Part shown: positions 25,346-35,059 of the stretch, piece by piece
Layout: each line of letters starts with the position of its first letter
Numbering within the stretch: the first letter of the stretch is position 1
Program-made: the position numbers and the translations under genes
Assembly (NCBI GenBank): GCA_031581145.1
Contig: JAVLBP010000002.1
Location: 137,895 to 201,894, forward strand
DNA: 64,000 bases
DNA from: UBA8296 sp031581145
GTDB lineage: Bacteria > Bacteroidota > Rhodothermia > Balneolales > Balneolaceae
Reading direction: 5' to 3'
Notes under the pieces: model-generated
Databases searched by the model: none
What the model was told of the DNA's origin: nothing
Seen by the model: the letters and a program-made list of their open reading frames with translations, nothing else

Positions 25346-26356
25346 GTGGATAAACCGACGCTATCTGATTTTGACTACCGCCTTCCAGAGGAGCTCATTG
25401 CACAAGAACCGTCGGACAAGCGGGATCATTCTAGGTTACTTGTCTATAACAGAGCGAATCAATCTATCCAGCATTCGCAATTTCACCATATAGGGAAGTA
25501 CTTACCCTCCAATACCACGCTGGTGATGAATAATACAAAGGTAGATGAGTGCCGACTTCAGTGGGAGGGGGGTAAAAAGGAGGTCTTTATTGTCAGCTCC
25601 ATGGTCGATAATCCGGTCACGGCGATGGTTCGCCCGGGTCGACAATTCAAAAAGGGCGCGCACCACCAACTATCCGAGACATGCCATTTAGACGTCGAAG
25701 AGGTGTTGGAAGATGGATTACGGCGATGCCGCTTGACCCCTGAGCCCACCGATCCAGCATGGCGACCCTTTTTTTACACCCCTTTTCCCCCTTACATCAA
25801 GCCGAATGAAGAGCTTGCTGGTAGGTATCAAACGGTGTATTCGACCACGCCGGGCTCTAAAGCAGCACCCACAGCTGGATTACACTTTACCCCAGAGCTC
25901 CTCCAAGGACTGCGGGACCAAGGAATCCCACAAACAGAGGTGACCCTGAATGTTGGCCTAGGCACGTTTGCACCCGTCAAATCAGAGGAACTTTTATCCC
26001 ACAAAATGCACGAGGAGTTCTTTTCTGTAAGCCCAAACGCACTTGAGTCGATTTCGAATGCTAAACACATCACAGCAGTGGGCACCACTTCGTGCCGAAC
26101 CCTTGAATCATTGTCTGATGTAGATCTCCAGCCTCCTTATGAAACTGTGTCGCGCGAAACCGACATTTTTATCTATCCAGGGTATGCATGGAAACGTACA
26201 AATGCGTTGCTGACCAATTTTCACCTGCCCAAAAGTACCCTTTTGATGCTTTTGGCAGCACTGGTAGGTGTTGATGCATGGAGGCGGATTTATGACGAAG
26301 CGATCCGTGAAGGGTACAGGTTCTACTCTTTTGGAGATGCGATGCTTGTTCTCTAA
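25346..26356 (+). CDS. queA: S-adenosylmethionine:tRNA ribosyltransferase-isomerase QueA
   Basis: Converts preQ1 in tRNA to epoxyqueuosine; 336 residues. The opening DFDYRLPEELIAQEPSDKRDHSRLL is typical (split here at PSD). Other marks are NNTKVDECRL, GSKAAPTAGLHFTPELL, LNVGLGTFAPVKSEELLSHKMHEE (the last motif in two parts) and TNFHLPKSTLLMLLAALVG. GTG at 25346 is the best start. No other queuosine genes are adjacent. Confidence 0.95.
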   Translation: MDKPTLSDFDYRLPEELIAQEPSDKRDHSRLLVYNRANQSIQHSQFHHIGKYLPSNTTLVMNNTKVDECRLQWEGGKKEVFIVSSMVDNPVTAMVRPGRQFKKGAHHQLSETCHLDVEEVLEDGLRRCRLTPEPTDPAWRPFFYTPFPPYIKPNEELAGRYQTVYSTTPGSKAAPTAGLHFTPELLQGLRDQGIPQTEVTLNVGLGTFAPVKSEELLSHKMHEEFFSVSPNALESISNAKHITAVGTTSCRTLESLSDVDLQPPYETVSRETDIFIYPGYAWKRTNALLTNFHLPKSTLLMLLAALVGVDAWRRIYDEAIREGYRFYSFGDAMLVL

Positions 26357-26362
26357 CTCTCT

Positions 26363-26437
26363 TTTGAAGACCCCAATGATCAAGACTCCCCCGATGGAGA
26401 ATCCACTGATGAAGACTCCCCTGACGGAGATCCACTT
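26363..26437. repeat. Degenerate 15-bp tandem repeat, 5 copies
   Basis: Units begin at 26363, 26378, 26393, 26408 and 26423, with the pattern GATGAAGACTCCCCT and variants. The right-hand units encode the SPSGES-type pentapeptide tail of the minus-strand gene; the left-hand unit lies beyond its stop. The array follows the end of queA. Confidence 0.85.
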
Positions 26438-26649
26438 GTCTCGTTGTTATCAGTAGATTCACGATGTGTTTTGAACGCCTGTGTAATCTTGGTGTTCATA
26501 TGGCGACGGTAGTACGTAAGCTCGTATTCGCTGGCGGTAAAGGTAGATACAGTGTCCCCCTCTTGACATCGCACCTCGTATCTCCCTTCGGACTCTGTTG
26601 GGGTAATGGTGACAGAGACTGGGCCGAGCTTGTAACTTGTTTGTTCCAT
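26380..26649 (-). CDS. Small hypothetical protein with repeat-derived Ser-rich tail
   Basis: An 89-residue protein when started at ATG 26649 (MEQTSYKLGPVSVTI); the open frame continues 31 codons upstream but that part looks untranslated. The first 60 residues read as a small beta-rich domain (PVSVTITPTESEGRYEVRC) and a helical segment. I know no family for it. The C-terminal ~18 residues (SGSPSGESSSVDSPSGES) come from the 15-bp array, so the protein end was made by repeat growth. It is convergent with queA. Confidence 0.6.
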   Translation of the reverse strand: MEQTSYKLGPVSVTITPTESEGRYEVRCQEGDTVSTFTASEYELTYYRRHMNTKITQAFKTHRESTDNNETSGSPSGESSSVDSPSGES

Positions 26650-26781
26650 ATCAAAACAATTCCTTAATACCTTTTTCCATAAATCTCCGTTTTTTAATGA
26701 ATGGAGAACTTTCAGACGCTTCTGCGAAGCCTTTAGCGTCACAACAAGAATCTAACGTAACCAATTCAACACCTCGTTTCC

Positions 26782-28215
26782 ATGATTACTAGAAAAGATT
26801 TTCTCAAGACTGGCGCCCTTTCTGCACTTACCATCCCAGCCATGGGGCTACCTCGGTCTACTCAAGCTGCGCCTAAAACGCCCTCCTACGAAGGAGATGC
26901 CAAGAATGTCATCTTTATCGTCGTTGATGGCATGAGTCACGGGACCTTAGCACTTGGTGATCTAGTCAAGTCGCGCCAGTATGGAGAACATCTGCATTGG
27001 ACACAACTTTACAATCAAACCGAGCGGCCTTACCACCGTGGGTTCATGGATATGGCTTCTGCGAACTCCATTGTCACTGATTCCGCCGCCGCCGCATCCT
27101 CGTGGGGTTCGGGTCAACGGATTGATAATGGGGGCATTAACTGGTCTACGGAGGGGAAGTCGCTACGCCCGATTCACCACATTTTCCGCGATGCGGGTAA
27201 AAAAACTGGCCTAGTCACCACAACCCGTATGACACATGCTACCCCGGCATCGTTTGCCTCATCTGTGCCCAGCCGCAATTTTGAGGATCAAATTGCAGAA
27301 CAATACCTCGAGGCTAAAGTTGATGTCCTGATGGGGGGTGGTCATCGCCATTTTGCATCAGATAAACGTGATGATGGAAAAGATCTATATGGTCAATATC
27401 GCCAAGCAGGCTATAGTGTGGCTCGTAACAAAGCAGAGATGAACGCAGCGCCACTAGACCAACCGATTCTAGGGATATATGGAGATAGTCATCTTCCCTA
27501 CACCACAGACCACAAAACAGACAAAGATCTTGCCAATAATGTACCCACATTGGCCGATATGACAGCCTCAGCGCTTGAGCGCCTTGATAGCCACCCCGAT
27601 GGGTTTATCCTCCAAATCGAGGGAGGTCGAGTTGACCACGCAGCTCATGGTAATGATGTCTCGGGATTGATTTATGATATGATCGCCTTTGATGACGCTG
27701 TGGGCGAAGTTCTTGCCTTTACTGAAAATCGCGATGACACGTTGGTCATTATCACTACAGATCACGGGAACGCAAATCCTGGGCTAAATGGTGCAGGACC
27801 AGGTTATAGCAATGCGCCATTGATGCTTGATCAACTACAAAACTTTCGCCATACCAACGAGTGGGTGTTTAGCAACATGCCAGAAGACCCATCGGCAAGC
27901 CAAGTCCGAGAACTTTTGACAGAGGCTACACAACTCGACCTTGCGCAGATGGATGTTGACATGGTGATGAAGGCGATGAAAGGGGAGCTTGCTACGCCAT
28001 ATCGTGCAGAGCGTACAGCTTCGTCTGTCTTGGGTAAAGTGCTTGCAAATTATGTCAGCGTCAACTTTATAGGCGATGTCCACACGGGTGATTATGTTGA
28101 GCTGACGGTGCTGGGTCCAGGCATGGATCGTATGGATAGCTTCACGCGCAATACAGAGCTATTTGACCTGATGGTGGACATGGCAGGTGTGCGCGCCGTG
28201 GCAAAGTCGGCGTAA
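26782..28215 (+). CDS. Alkaline phosphatase (PhoA family)
   Basis: A 477-residue exported phosphomonoesterase. The nucleophile is Ser101 in SIVTDSAAAASSWGSG, preceded by the metal ligand Asp100. Further metal motifs are VVDGMS near residue 48, GGRVDHAAHGND and TTDHGN. The signal peptide begins TRKDFLKTGAL; this is a Tat-like motif with RK instead of RR, so Tat export is likely but not certain. A PhoB-type system lies elsewhere in the window; regulation by it is a guess. It sits divergent to the small 89-residue gene. Confidence 0.93.
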   Translation: MITRKDFLKTGALSALTIPAMGLPRSTQAAPKTPSYEGDAKNVIFIVVDGMSHGTLALGDLVKSRQYGEHLHWTQLYNQTERPYHRGFMDMASANSIVTDSAAAASSWGSGQRIDNGGINWSTEGKSLRPIHHIFRDAGKKTGLVTTTRMTHATPASFASSVPSRNFEDQIAEQYLEAKVDVLMGGGHRHFASDKRDDGKDLYGQYRQAGYSVARNKAEMNAAPLDQPILGIYGDSHLPYTTDHKTDKDLANNVPTLADMTASALERLDSHPDGFILQIEGGRVDHAAHGNDVSGLIYDMIAFDDAVGEVLAFTENRDDTLVIITTDHGNANPGLNGAGPGYSNAPLMLDQLQNFRHTNEWVFSNMPEDPSASQVRELLTEATQLDLAQMDVDMVMKAMKGELATPYRAERTASSVLGKVLANYVSVNFIGDVHTGDYVELTVLGPGMDRMDSFTRNTELFDLMVDMAGVRAVAKSA

Positions 28216-28254
28216 TGTCGAAAATGGGCCGTAAGTCGTGACGCTAAATGGACG

Positions 28255-31200
28255 TTACTCAACTGCGACTTCCTCCAGCAAAACATCGACAGCCTTCTTG
28301 AGCTGAGGATCTGTTCCTTTTGCCTTGCTGTCGGGCTCGTTTTCGATTTCTACATCCGGGACCGCAGGGCCATTCTCCATGTTCATATCCGAACCTTTCA
28401 CGTACCACCCTCGGAATGGCATTCGGACATAGGATCCATCAATCAACCCTTGCCCCCCTGTAGAGATTACAGCACCAAACGTTGGCATCCCTACCAGTGT
28501 CCCATGCCCTAATGTTTTGAATGCATGGGAGAAAATCTCGGCATTTGAATAGCTACTTTGATTTGCAATCGCAACAGAGGGCTTTGTCCACCAACTTAGT
28601 GGGAGTCTTTCACCATAGGGATAGGTATGTTCAAAGGACGTGTGGTTTTGCTCCAAATTATCCGTAGCGCCACGCGGCACGGTGTATGCATGTTGACGAA
28701 CATTCAGCACGGTCATTAACATATCAGTGGTCCAACCACCTCCATTCCAGCGTACATCAATAACAATACCCTCTTTTCCGTGGCCTTGTGCCATGAGTTC
28801 ACGCTCAAAACGTTCAAAACTTGGCCAGTTCATTCCCTCGACATGAATATACCCTAGTCTATCATTAGAATATTCTTTGACTAGTTCTTTTCGGGAATCG
28901 ACCCACTCTTCGTAGAGCAAGTCTCTTAAGCTATTGGTAGGTCGAATGACCACTTCTCGCGAGTCTCCATCCTCATCAACGACCGTTAAGAGAACCTGCT
29001 CTGAAACATCATTTGCAAGTTGTGAGAAGAAATTTGTTGACGGCTTCATTTCATGCCCTTCAACATGGGTAATAATATCCCCGACAGTTAGTTTGCTTTG
29101 GGCTTTATCCGCAGGGCTGTTGGGCACAACATGACTCACCCGAACCCCTTGGGAAACAGGCTCCACAGCAACACCTAACAATCCAGTTCTATCCTCTTGT
29201 GTCTCTTCAGGCCGGCTTCCTCTGAGCCCCATATGGCTGGCGTTGAGCTGTCCCAACATCCAGTTGAATACATAGCGGAAGTCCTGGATTGTTGACCCTG
29301 CCAACGCCCATGGCTTATAGGTATCTTTGAGAGCGGTCCAGTCTTTTCCATGAAACTGAGGATCGTAGAATCCTTTGCTAAGCGCTCGCCATGCTTCCTC
29401 AAAGATCTGTTCCCGTTCGAGGGTGTGATCCACGGTCATGCGGGCAGCAAACGGGAGGGATGTCATCGAGCCACTTTCAGGATCAATTTGCTTTAAAGCA
29501 CCTCTACTTACACTAAACAAGGATTCTCCATTAGGTCCTAAGGTTATTCGACCTGGATTCTGTCCACCTTTGGTGATTTGTTTCATGTCATCACGATCAA
29601 ACTGAATGCTAAATAAGTCTGATCTACGATCCGCTGGTGAACTTGCTGTGAAGAAAAACGTCTCCCCATCGTTGGAAATCACAAGATTCCCTTCGTTTCC
29701 AGGCATGGAGGTCACTTGCCACAACCGCTCATGAATATCGTTAAAGTCGATTTGTATCTGCTCTGATAGATCATCATCACTTTCGCTTGCGGTGTCAAAG
29801 TAAAACCCATCTTCACGATCTTCTTCGGATTTTAGCCATTCATCTTCCTGGAGCCAGGCAAACCAGAGGTCATAATCCCCATTATTACGATCACTGAGGA
29901 ATCCAAGTTTTGAGCCATCCGCGCTCCAAAATGGACTCACATCGCCACGAGGATGCATGGATACATTCACAGGCTCCATTTCATTCTTTACATCGTGAAT
30001 GTAGACTTCACTGTTGAAGTTCAAATCATCTAAGGCATAAGCAATCCATTGATTGTCTGGGCTCCATGTGACGCCGCCAGGGGTAGACCAACCATCCAAG
30101 AGTGCTAGCTCATTTGACAAGCCACGGTTTTCATCAATATCTGCTACTATCAGCCCTCCACGATCTCTTCGAAAAGCAATTTTCTCTCCGTTTGGTGAGA
30201 CCAATGGGTTCGTTTCATCCTCAGGGGTGGAAGTGAGTCGAGTGGTTGCAAATTTGAGAGTTTTAAACAGATCGGTTTTCGCCGCATCATCTGAGGTGAC
30301 CATGTAGAGATCATATTGTCCATCGCGGTCAGAGGAGAAGACAAGCGTTGAATCATTCACCCATGTTGGCGATTGATCTCTGTAAGAGTGTTTAGAGACA
30401 TTCACAGCACGTCGAATATCCTCGTCGTTGGCTTTGATAAAGATCTCCCCACGAATGGTCATGGCTGTATACTCACCATTTGGAGATACGGCATATTGAT
30501 CGATATCGCCTGTAAAGGTCATGGACTCGAGCGGGTCAAGTCGATAATCTGATGAGAGTTGGATGTCTAAAATGGAGGGTTCTTCCATAGATGACGTCAT
30601 CGTGTAGAGATTGGCTTTTCTTTCCAATACAAGATGCCCTTCCTCTGAGATATCAAAATGTCTCACCCCATGAGTTTCAAATTGCGTTATGGGCTCCATG
30701 TCGCCTATGAGCGCGCCTTCGTTATCAATAGACTGCATCACAACATTATAACGACCCGTTTCAGCACTGATAAAGACCAACGTGTTGTCATCCTTCCACT
30801 TTGGCAAATAGTCGTTTCTTGAGTTTTGAGTCACCTCTGTGTAGATCCCTGTTTCAGTATCATAGAGCCAAACATCAAGATCGGCGGGCCCATCATACTC
30901 CTCCCGTTCGATGCGGCATGAACCCCTAACAAATGCGATAAAACGACCATTGGGTGACATGGTTGGGTGGTCACCAAGAGCATCCAGTAGACGAGAAGGA
31001 GTGCCTCCTGTGGCGGAGACATGCTGAAGCTCTATATCCCATTCTACCTGATTAAAGGTTCGATTGCTCGCAAAAAGCAGCGTGTTTTGCGATGTCCAGT
31101 CAAAAAGGTCATCACTCCCAGAGTAATAGGTAATACGCTCTGAAACGCCACCATCTGAGGGAATGGTAAAGATATCATAGTTGCCAAATCGGCTCCCTTT

Positions 31201-31449
31201 AAAGGCAATATGATCACCATCTGGACTCCAAACGGGCGCGGTTTCATAGGCTTTGTGAATCGTTAACCGAGTAGCGGGCCCACCTTCAAACGGGACGGTC
31301 CATATATCCCCTTGATACGAAAACGACACCATGGCCCCATCATGACTGATTGCGGGTTCTCGAGCCAGCAAGAGATCGGATTGTGACTGTGCGTTTGTGT
31401 CCACAGTTAGCAAGAGAAGACCAAAAAGGGGAAAAAGGAAGGTTTTCAT
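28255..31449 (-). CDS. Exported tricorn-like S41 peptidase
   Basis: A 1064-residue secreted serine peptidase. Signal peptide at residues 1-20 (LFPLFGLLLLTVDTNAQ). Two beta-propeller regions (residues ~20-640) carry many TolB-like repeats such as SPDGDHIAFKGSR and SPNGEKIAFRR. Then come a C1 helical bundle, a PDZ domain (VVPNSPADKAQSKLTVGDII) and the S41 catalytic core. The nucleophile Ser is in NQSSYSNAEIFSHAFK. Tricorn-type enzymes degrade peptides in Bacteroidota periplasm. It is next to an M14 peptidase on the same strand. Confidence 0.92.
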   Translation of the reverse strand: MKTFLFPLFGLLLLTVDTNAQSQSDLLLAREPAISHDGAMVSFSYQGDIWTVPFEGGPATRLTIHKAYETAPVWSPDGDHIAFKGSRFGNYDIFTIPSDGGVSERITYYSGSDDLFDWTSQNTLLFASNRTFNQVEWDIELQHVSATGGTPSRLLDALGDHPTMSPNGRFIAFVRGSCRIEREEYDGPADLDVWLYDTETGIYTEVTQNSRNDYLPKWKDDNTLVFISAETGRYNVVMQSIDNEGALIGDMEPITQFETHGVRHFDISEEGHLVLERKANLYTMTSSMEEPSILDIQLSSDYRLDPLESMTFTGDIDQYAVSPNGEYTAMTIRGEIFIKANDEDIRRAVNVSKHSYRDQSPTWVNDSTLVFSSDRDGQYDLYMVTSDDAAKTDLFKTLKFATTRLTSTPEDETNPLVSPNGEKIAFRRDRGGLIVADIDENRGLSNELALLDGWSTPGGVTWSPDNQWIAYALDDLNFNSEVYIHDVKNEMEPVNVSMHPRGDVSPFWSADGSKLGFLSDRNNGDYDLWFAWLQEDEWLKSEEDREDGFYFDTASESDDDLSEQIQIDFNDIHERLWQVTSMPGNEGNLVISNDGETFFFTASSPADRRSDLFSIQFDRDDMKQITKGGQNPGRITLGPNGESLFSVSRGALKQIDPESGSMTSLPFAARMTVDHTLEREQIFEEAWRALSKGFYDPQFHGKDWTALKDTYKPWALAGSTIQDFRYVFNWMLGQLNASHMGLRGSRPEETQEDRTGLLGVAVEPVSQGVRVSHVVPNSPADKAQSKLTVGDIITHVEGHEMKPSTNFFSQLANDVSEQVLLTVVDEDGDSREVVIRPTNSLRDLLYEEWVDSRKELVKEYSNDRLGYIHVEGMNWPSFERFERELMAQGHGKEGIVIDVRWNGGGWTTDMLMTVLNVRQHAYTVPRGATDNLEQNHTSFEHTYPYGERLPLSWWTKPSVAIANQSSYSNAEIFSHAFKTLGHGTLVGMPTFGAVISTGGQGLIDGSYVRMPFRGWYVKGSDMNMENGPAVPDVEIENEPDSKAKGTDPQLKKAVDVLLEEVAVE

Positions 31450-31460
31450 CGTTATCGTGT

Positions 31461-31499
31461 TGAGTTGAATGACTGAGTTGAATGACTGAATTGAATCAC
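31461..31499. repeat. 13-bp tandem repeat, 3 copies
   Basis: Units at 31461, 31474 and 31487. The first two are identical (TGAGTTGAATGAC) and the third differs at two bases. It lies in the leader of the S41 peptidase gene, 11 bases before its start codon. Confidence 0.9.
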
Positions 31500-31569
31500 A
31501 AGGATTAATGTACGTTTGCCATAGCAGGATGTTTCTAACACCTTGGATTAGGTTGTTATTAAAGAGGTA

Positions 31570-34170
31570 TCACATGCCTGGAAGCAACATCACTGCATTC
31601 TGCACCATGCGTGATGGACCCACCCAAAACATTCGATATTGAGTATTATCGACGAGGAAGACCACCTTGCCTTGTCCTACGTTTGATACACCCGCAAAGG
31701 CCATACCCGCAGCATGTTCCTTACTCTCCTGGGAAGCATAACCAGAGGCTAGAACTTGGGAAGGATCTTTGTGATAATAGCCAACGGTGTGGAAGGACTC
31801 ATTAGGAACCAAAGCAGCGTCTCCAAACTTCAGGCTGTATAGCTTTTCTGGGAGGCCGAACGCGAGGGGATGTGAATTATCAACAACCCCTTTGAATGCT
31901 GCACCTGGGATGCGTCGCAGTCCAAAGACATCTTCTCGATCTTCGTAACGAGTATAGGCCACTGGATCTACGGTCTCACCTTCCTCTTCTTCTTCATCCA
32001 TGGTTGCCATCGCCACAGAGGTCATACCTGATTGATCTGCTGTTAGCCATGCTGCAGATCCTTCCGTGCCAATCATGACGCCACCTTTTTGTACCCACTG
32101 CTTTAGGGCCTCTTTTTGGGCATCAGAGAAAAGGGACTCAAGTCCACCCCAGGCACCAGGCATTAATATCACATCTAGGTCATCCAGAGCAGAGGCCGAA
32201 AAGGAGCCCGCACGAATTCTTGAAATCCCAAACTCCGTCCATTGATCAAACAAAAACCAAAGCTGTCCAGCAGTGTAGGAGCTAAAGGGACTGTCCACCA
32301 TCAGCGCAACATTGGGTTCATGAACAGGATTCATCCCTCGAGACCCAAGATCGATGCCATCATCCATACGGCCTGTGTTGAGCCCATGAATGGTGACCCC
32401 AGCTTGCTCAGCTATCTGAGTCATGTCCTCAGCAATTTGATCTTTTTTCTCATAATTGCGCCCAACAAGCACAACCAAGCTACCTGCCGAATAGGTGACG
32501 CCGTCCAGTGTAAATGACTCCTCAGCCGCACGCACACGATATCCATGGTCCCAGATCTTCGCCAAGGCTTTTGGCGCATTGGGTTGAGCCCAATCTACAA
32601 CAAACGTATAGCTTGCGTTTGGTTGCACAACACCTGATTCATGGGTAAGGGGTTCATCAACCGGAGTAGTTGCCACACTGATATCTGATGTCGTCCAAGC
32701 TGCATCCAAATTGTAGGCCATGGGGACTGACCATGTACTCATATCGTACATCACGGAGTCTTTGATCTCTAGCTGACGACGCATGAGCGTGTTGATGAAT
32801 AGGTGCGCTGGTTGGTCGGTTTTGATGATAAAATCGCCCTCCTCAAACGTTGCTGTAGAGCGCTGGCCATCCCAGTAGGAATAGCTATTGCGTTGTGAAA
32901 ACGACTCTGTCGCTTGCTCCACTTGGACGCCATGCTGCATCATCAGGTTGACAACCTTTGCGGTGTAATTTGAGGGGTTGTTGGGCAAGATGTACCCCTT
33001 GGTATCCCCCTTTTGAGCAGCCTGAGATCGTGCATAGACAAAATATTCTAGCAAGGCTTGACGGTTCTCAGCAGCGACTTGCACATTCGACACACTATTT
33101 TTGTAGTGATCAAAGACCCTCTGGCGGAGCGTAAGGAGGTACCCGTCTTCGGTCTCTACCGAACGACCTCCACGGCTGTGACCCCCTTGTTCCGCTAGCA
33201 TCCCAATGCCCCCCATAATGCTAGGGTATGAAGAACCATAGCCTGGGTAAAAGAAATCAAACGCTTCACGCGTGGCATAATTCACATTGGCTTCATCAAA
33301 AGCCTCAACAGCTCCACGCCCAAAGACATCGGCCCATTTCTCGTAATCAGCAGGAAGTTCATGATTACGTGGTGTAGTACCAGGCATCGTGAAGTAATTG
33401 CTGTTGAACCCTTGCTCATGATAATCGTTATGAGCTTGGGGCATCCACTCTTGATACACCTCTATACGGCCTTGTGATTCTGGATGGACAAGCCACACCC
33501 AATCGCGATTTAGGTCAAACCAGTAATGATTGGTGCGCCCCCCGGGCCAAGGTTCATCATGCTCTAAATCTAATGGATTGGTGTTTAACACATTTGCCCG
33601 AGAGGATTTATACCAATAGACATATCGATCTCTTCCATCCGGGTTTAGCATTGGATCAAGAATCACTACCGCATTTTCTAGCCAATTAGCGGTTTCCTCG
33701 TCTTCAGCTGCAATCAAACGATAGGCGGTCTGCATGGCCGCTTCAGAGCTTGAAGGTTCGTTGCCATGCACATTATAGCTAAGCCACACAACCACAGGAT
33801 GATCCTCAATGGAAGCATTTTCTGGATTATGTGCGATAGCCTGTGCATTAGCTTTGATTTGATCGATCGAGCTTTGATTCTCCTCCGAGGTTATCACTGC
33901 ATAATTCAGTGTACGCCCTTCGTAGGTGGTTCCATACGGATAAAAGGAAAGTTTATCAGAAGCTTCATCAAGTGCATGGAAGTAGTCCATCACTTGGTAA
34001 TGGAAGCTGTATTCCTCTCCTAAAGGGTATCCAAGAAACTCTTCTGGAGACGGAATGGACTCATCGTATGCAACGCTTGGATCGAATTGAAAACGCTCAA
34101 ATGCATTTTGCGCTTGAGCGGATAGCGAGGTAATCGCAGTCAAAACAAAAAGATAGAATAGGGTCTTCAT
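31570..34170 (-). CDS. Exported M14 zinc carboxypeptidase
   Basis: An 866-residue exported metallopeptidase. Signal peptide at residues 1-20 (LFYLFVLTAITSLSAQA). The M14 core has the zinc motif HxxE in SYNVHGNEPSSSEAAM, the arginine region LDPMLNPDGRDRY and the third zinc His in HNDYHEQGFN. A long C-terminal part (residues ~400-866) contains a class I glutamine amidotransferase-like fold (VILMPGAWGGLESL) seen in large M14 proteins of Bacteroidota. It probably works with the adjacent S41 enzyme in peptide scavenging. Confidence 0.9.
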   Translation of the reverse strand: MKTLFYLFVLTAITSLSAQAQNAFERFQFDPSVAYDESIPSPEEFLGYPLGEEYSFHYQVMDYFHALDEASDKLSFYPYGTTYEGRTLNYAVITSEENQSSIDQIKANAQAIAHNPENASIEDHPVVVWLSYNVHGNEPSSSEAAMQTAYRLIAAEDEETANWLENAVVILDPMLNPDGRDRYVYWYKSSRANVLNTNPLDLEHDEPWPGGRTNHYWFDLNRDWVWLVHPESQGRIEVYQEWMPQAHNDYHEQGFNSNYFTMPGTTPRNHELPADYEKWADVFGRGAVEAFDEANVNYATREAFDFFYPGYGSSYPSIMGGIGMLAEQGGHSRGGRSVETEDGYLLTLRQRVFDHYKNSVSNVQVAAENRQALLEYFVYARSQAAQKGDTKGYILPNNPSNYTAKVVNLMMQHGVQVEQATESFSQRNSYSYWDGQRSTATFEEGDFIIKTDQPAHLFINTLMRRQLEIKDSVMYDMSTWSVPMAYNLDAAWTTSDISVATTPVDEPLTHESGVVQPNASYTFVVDWAQPNAPKALAKIWDHGYRVRAAEESFTLDGVTYSAGSLVVLVGRNYEKKDQIAEDMTQIAEQAGVTIHGLNTGRMDDGIDLGSRGMNPVHEPNVALMVDSPFSSYTAGQLWFLFDQWTEFGISRIRAGSFSASALDDLDVILMPGAWGGLESLFSDAQKEALKQWVQKGGVMIGTEGSAAWLTADQSGMTSVAMATMDEEEEEGETVDPVAYTRYEDREDVFGLRRIPGAAFKGVVDNSHPLAFGLPEKLYSLKFGDAALVPNESFHTVGYYHKDPSQVLASGYASQESKEHAAGMAFAGVSNVGQGKVVFLVDNTQYRMFWVGPSRMVQNAVMLLPGM

Positions 34171-34239
34171 GATAGGCGCTTTAATGAGGATTGTATTAGG
34201 CCATAGGGGCCCTGTATTTTAAAATAATCAATCTTAAGT

Positions 34240-34327
34240 CAGTTCAAACGCCTTTCAGTTCAACGCCTTGGAATAAAGACAACTAGAGGAATGGCTATTT
34301 GAGCCAAGACGATTAGAGGAAAGGTTA
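34240..34327. repeat. Compound degenerate tandem repeat (16 bp x2, 30 bp x2)
   Basis: Two 16-base copies of CAGTTCAANCGCCTT lie at 34240 and 34256. Two 30-base copies starting AAGAC at 34276 and 34306 follow (AACTAGAGGAATGG and GATTAGAGGAAAGG). The array ends at the stop codon of the thioredoxin-like gene. Confidence 0.75.
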
Positions 34328-34801
34328 GGAGCTTTGGCTCAGTCTATACTGACGTAGTAATTGACTGAATTCTAAGGCGGACAAAAAACCACGCTTGCTG
34401 TCCAAAACCTGCCCCTCTGGTGTCATGATTACCGTGTAAGGGTAGGCACTCACACCCATTTCTTGCGCAAATTGGCTAGATGGAATGGTCTCACCCCTCC
34501 AAACAAGAGGCGTATCGCTGTTACCATCAATGCGGACAGGTACATAGGACTGCTCAATGATCGCTTTCACAGCTGGGGATGGATATACGGTCTCCTCCAT
34601 TTCACGACAAAACTTACACCCCACTTCGTAAATATCGAGTAGAAGTAACTTATTGTCTTGTTGGGCGATATCAAAAGCATTCTCAAATGACACCCATTCG
34701 GTAAGACCTTCTGTGTCCGTTGGAGCTGCCTCTTGAATAGCAAACCAACCAGCTACCAATAAAAATATGAGCAACACACCAAGTGCAAGCCTTCGGGTCA
34801 T
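34325..34801 (-). CDS. Membrane-anchored thioredoxin-fold protein
   Basis: A 158-residue protein from ATG 34801 (MTRRLALGVLLIFLLV). An N-terminal hydrophobic anchor (residues ~5-22) is followed by a thioredoxin-like domain with the active pair C62-K-F-C65, then VPVRIDGNSD and the cis-Pro region VSAYPYTVIMTPEG. It resembles DsbD-gamma or SoxW-type periplasmic reductases. The frame runs 39 codons further upstream, but those residues precede the signal and look untranslated. The partner substrate is unknown. Confidence 0.85.
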   Translation of the reverse strand: MTRRLALGVLLIFLLVAGWFAIQEAAPTDTEGLTEWVSFENAFDIAQQDNKLLLLDIYEVGCKFCREMEETVYPSPAVKAIIEQSYVPVRIDGNSDTPLVWRGETIPSSQFAQEMGVSAYPYTVIMTPEGQVLDSKRGFLSALEFSQLLRQYRLSQSS

Positions 34802-35059
34802 CGTTGGAATCGTTTTAGGTTTTTGAAGAGTTTTAAAATAACTCAAACAAGAGCCATTTGGAAGAAATTCAATGGCGTGATTGTGTCGGGGTGAATAAGC
34901 GGGTGCCTTTTTGAACAATCAATTACTACAAATATAAGAGGGTTTCTCATGCTGAAAAAAAGAAACTTCTATACATAGACTAAACATCTATATAAAGTAT
35001 ACTGATAGGTTTATATTAGTAGAGTAATAGAAAGATAAAAACATTGACAATTACAGCTT
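34802..35059. other. AT-rich divergent intergenic region
   Basis: A 258-base gap between divergent genes. The right half (about 34920-35050) is very AT-rich with several TATA-like stretches (TATAAAGTATACT, GGTTTATATTAG) that could serve as promoters for the HTH gene. I see no RNA gene, repeat array or strong hairpin in it. Confidence 0.5.

Noticed and set aside
26145..26160. parS-like GTGTCGCGCGAAAC inside queA
   Set aside because: It has four mismatches to the 14-base core found twice in rsmG and is explained by coding sequence.
28255..34170. The S41 and M14 peptidase genes as a novel secreted system
   Set aside because: Both are recognisable families commonly found in Bacteroidota relatives; side-by-side placement alone is not unusual.
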